A stretch of DNA of 64,000 nt from Undaria pinnatifida (taxonomy: Eukaryota > Sar > Phaeophyceae > Laminariales > Alariaceae): positions 2,164,359 to 2,228,358 of the forward strand of contig JABAKD010000016.1 in the NCBI GenBank assembly GCA_012845835.1, read 5' to 3'. Under the pieces are notes generated by a model that saw only the letters and a list, made by a program, of their open reading frames with translations, had not been told where the DNA came from and did no database searches. Of the stretch, positions 62,201-64,000 are shown piece by piece. The position numbers and the translations under genes were made by a program. Position 1 is the first letter of the stretch. Each line of letters opens with the position of its first letter.

Positions 62201-63476
62201 CCGTGCTCCGCTGCTTGTAATACCCCCCCCCCCCCCCCCCTACAATATACTCCGTATATAATAGTTGGCCTCGGTTGGCACCGACGCGGTATAACGTTAT
62301 AAGTAATTGGGGTTGGCGTTGGTTGGCAACGACGCTGTAAAACATGCCAATCACTGCGCGAGCTAGACAACTAGGTGCTGTTTTTTTGTTTTGTTTTTTG
62401 GCGGCCACCATGGTGGTTATCGAGTTAGACATATTGTGCTGGGTGGAGAACCCTAACTCCGCACAAGGGGAATTATCGCATCACGTAGTGTGAATATGGT
62501 AAGGCATCCACAAGGCAGTTACATAGGAATACCCATTGCTGTCTCTGGAGTGGCCATACCAGAAAACAAAGTAGTTCATTGGTGCTGTCACCCTAAACAA
62601 GAAAGTAGGCGCAAGGTGCCGAAGTCCGTCTTAGGAGCGGTTCTGTAAGGATGCAGTTCACCCTTCATGCGACTCGCCGAACAACTCACGGCGCTTCGCG
62701 CTTGGTGCAAGCAATGTCTGCCTGGTTGGTGAAAACCCGACGTGCTCCGTCCCGACATAGTAGGGATGCAACTGTCTATGGTCATACGACTACGGCCATG
62801 CACAAACTGAGTACCCCTCCCCCCCCCCCCCCCCTCCCCCTACGCCTCCCCTGCTGGAGTTGGAATTGGTTGACAACGACGCTGTAAGGTAGCCGAGATG
62901 ATGGTCGAGTTAGATCTTAGTGTGCGGAGTTGGAGAACCTTAACTCCGCGTATGGAGGATGATATCACGTAGTGTGCATATTGTAAGGCACCCACGAGGC
63001 AGGTACATAGTATCCTCACTTGCTGTCTCTAGTAGTGGTGGTCATGCCAGAAAACTAATTAATACCAGGTAAATTCGAAGTTGTCTCTCAAAAACGCGAG
63101 AAAACTCGCACTAGGTGCGGAAGTCCGCCGCCTCATAGGTGGTTGTTGGTAGGATTCAGCTCGCGCTTGATGCGACCCGGAAGACCTCGCGGCGCTTCGC
63201 GCTTGGTGCACGCGATGTCTGCCTGGTCAGTGAAAACCCGATATGCTCCGTCCCGGCGCTGTAGGGATGCGAAGGTCAATGATCTTACGACTACAGCCTA
63301 AAATATATAGCATCAATAACATGATTACCCCCCTCCCCCGCGCGCCCCCATATCAATGCCCGTCAGGCTACACTAAGCGCTTGAAGACTCAGCGAGGAAA
63401 TGTGTCCTTGCTTTTCTTGGGGAATGATAGCCCCGCGCCCGGAACGCTGATCAAGCTGGACCACGGCAAAAAGAAG
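51917..63476 (+). CDS. ANKRD13-like protein with a giant low-complexity N-terminus, partial
   Basis: Exons 51917-52118, 54103-54255, 55184-55273, 56312-56637, 57337-60286, 60545-60748, 61286-61414, 61667-61802 and 63367-63476 chain in phase; the frame continues past the right edge. The last four match the ANKRD13 family: an ankyrin repeat (MHRAVYASDEP, DHHGNTPLLLALKLGRTEMA), DETIVLGDENLLVEV, the linker VPDLLNLLDDSIPDFYMEM, then APHDHYRIWKKGSWLRMDS and GNVSLLFLGND of the GPCR-chaperone domain. In animals this family binds ubiquitin and guides receptor endocytosis. The ubiquitin-interacting motifs would lie beyond the window. The roughly 1,200 residues before the ankyrin part (Gly, Ser, Ala, Arg) are far longer than the short N-terminus of animal relatives. 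Membrane-protein quality control or trafficking is inferred. Confidence 0.85.
52137..52325 (-). mobile_element. C-tailed repeat element, partial, right after a donor
   Basis: On the minus strand: TCCGAACACCTCAAGGTGC, GTGAAAATCCGATGTGC, TATGGTCTTACCACTACGGC, then a C-rich tail toward 52137, 19 bases past the exon ending at 52118. Confidence 0.65.
52711..52932 (+). repeat. 111-bp tandem duplication
   Basis: Two near-identical units hold AGTAGTAGTACCGGTTGCCG, CTATAGTGCCAGTGTTTCCC and CATATCGGCACTATAGAGG. Each contains internal inverted phrases (CTATAGTGCC and GGCACTATAG). Similar phrases occur at 6665-6695. Confidence 0.9.
53040..53345 (+). repeat. (GTT)n and GTGGT-rich microsatellite
   Basis: Almost pure GTT from about 53127 to 53255, flanked by GGTGGT repeats. 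It explains poly-Val and poly-Asn open frames. Intron of the ANKRD13-like gene. Confidence 0.95.
53815..54096 (+). repeat. About 120-bp minisatellite touching an exon
   Basis: Units share CGTGTACGGTCCGGTGCAAT or its variants followed by C-rich blocks. The last unit includes GGTCCGGTGCAATTCC directly before the 54103 exon, so the array may have spread from that exon border. Confidence 0.6.
54103..54255 (+). CDS. Exon, ANKRD13-like gene (helical segment)
   Basis: Donor GCG|GTAAGA, phase 0, 51 codons from MTKPTGWQEQQAVEIRRD through YLAKGMGIDTEACTGADLE to MLEQA. The 5-prime border is either CCAAAAG before the ATG or AACAG at 54081, which adds seven residues in frame. The ATG could also be the start codon. 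No known domain, but the most protein-like part of the N-terminus. Confidence 0.65.
54303..54376 (-). mobile_element. C-tailed repeat element, fragment, right after a donor
   Basis: Minus strand: TAGTAGGGATGCGAGGGTCT, ATGGTCATACGACTACGGCC, ATGCACACAAAACTGAGTAC, then a C-rich tail toward the donor at 54256. Confidence 0.7.
54380..54600 (+). repeat. GGGAGGGA purine-rich tract
   Basis: GGGA, GGAAGG and GGACGGA repeats in the same intron, part of the G-rich start of that intron. Confidence 0.85.
55184..55273 (+). CDS. Exon, ANKRD13-like gene (acidic)
   Basis: Acceptor GCGCCAG, donor CCG|GTGAGA, phase 0 to 0, 30 codons: EDNLFEDSFDEWDTDDEEEE then DSQLYPPREP. Confidence 0.7.
55397..55552 (+). repeat. 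77-bp tandem duplication
   Basis: AGCAGCGATACCAGGGGTAG, CAGAAAATTAAGAAAATGGA and CCGTTTATGGGTGGCAGTAG occur twice, followed by a long GCA-rich stretch to 56030. Intron of the ANKRD13-like gene. Confidence 0.85.
56312..56637 (+). CDS. Exon, ANKRD13-like gene (Ser/Arg and Gly rich)
   Basis: Acceptor GGTTCCAG behind about 250 bases of C-rich DNA, end AACGCCAG|GTTATT (a weak donor, but AG|G across the junction rebuilds the frame), phase 0 to 2. It encodes SQQPNQRRGSSNSTRRSRSH, a Gly run, RRSQTTGDMDAPQPPPPRRE and ends DNA. Confidence 0.65.
57337..60286 (+). CDS. Giant low-complexity exon, ANKRD13-like gene
   Basis: Acceptor GTTTTCAG, donor TTGGAG|GTGAAA, phase 2 to 0, 983 codons without a stop. 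It opens YGEPYEERRNGRDASGQRR and is mostly Gly, Ser, Ala and Arg runs, with an acidic coiled patch (GGRRREEEEEVEEEDDEEIA) and poly-Ala stretches; it ends YGRDWDKLE. GC content is well above its surroundings. The long frame, kept open through many repeats, argues for real coding; long opposite-strand frames are shadows. Confidence 0.8.
60545..60748 (+). CDS. Ankyrin exon, ANKRD13-like gene
   Basis: Acceptor ACACACAG, donor CTCTTG|GTGGGT, phase 0 to 0, 68 codons. MHRAVYASDEPRLVLFMD and ADHHGNTPLLLALKLGRTEM with MVRAGAELDVPSDGSFHLL are a classic ankyrin repeat plus the first half of the next. The intron before it is only 258 bp, G-rich at its start and C-rich at its end. Confidence 0.88.
61286..61414 (+). 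CDS. Exon, ANKRD13-like gene (end of ankyrin, linker)
   Basis: Acceptor GTAAATCAG, donor ATTCCG|GTGAGA, phase 0 to 0, 43 codons: DETIVLGDENLLVEVYGRLQ and RWRAKVPDLLNLLDDSIP. Joined to the previous exon it restores the family pattern DG-x10-G (DGSFHLL plus DETIVLG). Confidence 0.9.
61667..61802 (+). CDS. Exon, ANKRD13-like gene (GPCR-chaperone domain, first part)
   Basis: Acceptor GATGAGCAG, donor ACTG|GTAAGA, phase 0 to 1. DFYMEMHWSFECSNVLAPIV and PHDHYRIWKKGSWLRMDSTI match the family core (DFY..M.WEF, IWK.G..LR.D.T). Confidence 0.92.
62310..62840 (+). mobile_element. C-tailed repeat element, longest copy
   Basis: TTGGTTGGCAACGACGCTGT, GGTTATCGAGTTAGACATAT, TTGCTGTCTCTGGAGTGGCC, TCGCCGAACAACTCACGGCG and ACTACGGCCATGCACAAACT, then GAGTACCCCT and a C-run. 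Inside the last complete intron of the ANKRD13-like gene. Confidence 0.75.
62857..63345 (+). mobile_element. C-tailed repeat element, second copy
   Basis: Starts TTGGTTGACAACGACGCTGT and follows the same order to TGATCTTACGACTACAGCCT; its C-rich end (ACCCCCCTCCCCC) lies 20-50 bases before the acceptor at 63366. Confidence 0.7.
63367..63476 (+). CDS. Exon, ANKRD13-like gene (GPCR-chaperone domain, second part)
   Basis: Acceptor GCCCGTCAG, donor AAGAAG|GTGTGT, phase 1 to 0. YTKRLKTQRGNVSLLFLGND and TLIKLDHGKKK match the next block of the domain. The remainder lies beyond the right edge. Confidence 0.9.
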
Positions 63477-63484
63477 GTGTGTAC

Positions 63485-63745
63485 GGTGGTTGTGTTGGCC
63501 TGCGCTAGTGGTTGTGGTGCTGTGGCTGTGTGGCCGCTGTTGTTGTGGTTGCTGTTGTGGTCGTTGCCGCTATCGTGACCGCTGTCGTTGTGGTTGACCC
63601 TGATGTTGTGGTTGTTCTTGTTGTCGTTGTCGCTGTCGCTGTTGTTGACGCTGTCGTTGTGGTTGACCCTGATGTTGTGGTTGTTTCTTGTTGTCTTTGT
63701 CACTGTCGCTGTCGCTGTTGTTGACGCTGTCGTTGACATGTGCTG
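63485..63745 (+). repeat. GTTGTGGTT-rich repeat with a 75-bp tandem pair
   Basis: GTGGTTGACCCTGATGTTGT with GTCGCTGTCGCTGTTGTTGA occurs twice (63589-63660 and 63660-63735). It lies in the intron after the last visible exon. 63746-64000 holds nothing I can support. Confidence 0.8.
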
Positions 63746-64000
63746 CGATGAAGGCAGTAGCACTTGTGCGCCAAAGTGTATCTGACTACGGGGCTACTTA
63801 GCTAATACGGCAGGCAACTAATGACTACACAAACCATTTTCCATTGTCGGAACACCCTAAAGACTGTAGTACCCCATATCGTCCAAGATACGTTTCTTTT
63901 TTCACGATTGGTTTTATTGGCCATGGGATTGTCCATCGGGTTAATTTTGTTATTTTCTCAAAATCGTTTTTTTGGGTGAGGCTTAGCGCTCCTCCATGTA

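Overview
The window looks like nuclear DNA of a eukaryote with long introns and dense repeats. A stramenopile, quite possibly a brown alga, is my best guess. The reasons are proteins swollen with Gly/Ser/Ala/Gln runs, abundant CAG/CTG-type repeats, kilobase introns with GT-AG borders (and one apparent GC-AG border), an organelle-type methionine aminopeptidase and an ANKRD13-family protein. The species assignment is inference; the gene calls come from reading frames, splice sites and matching intron phases.

Layout. 1-2790 is a degenerate 16-bp minisatellite running off the left edge. 2923-6445 on the minus strand holds five phase-compatible exons of an unrecognised Arg/Ser-rich protein; a possible first exon lies at 13677-13775, and the gene continues past the left edge. 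18670-34915 on the minus strand is a complete type I methionine aminopeptidase in seven exons, including an 8.6-kb first intron. 51917-63476 on the plus strand is an ANKRD13-like gene: Gly/Ser/Arg-rich N-terminal exons, one 2.95-kb low-complexity exon, then an ankyrin repeat and a GPCR-chaperone-type domain, running off the right edge. Two weaker plus-strand exons at 35097-35302 and 40842-40931 fit in phase with it. If they belong, that gene starts back to back with the aminopeptidase gene, about 180 bp away.

The rest is introns and intergenic DNA packed with repeats: a 585-bp tandem duplication; a foldback element at 7150-8240 with related pieces elsewhere; several small terminal-inverted-repeat elements, the commonest about 88 bp; a tRNA-headed SINE family; four palindromes of about 200-260 bp in tandem; a 95-bp ATCGAT-rich minisatellite; an (AAT)n block of 260 bp; a repeated piece of coding sequence of unknown origin; and an element with a C-rich tail whose tail tends to face exon borders. 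Many introns start G-rich and end C-rich. The short palindrome TACCWGGTA is strongly over-represented. I saw no rRNA, no convincing complete tRNA, no CRISPR array and no intact transposase or reverse transcriptase.
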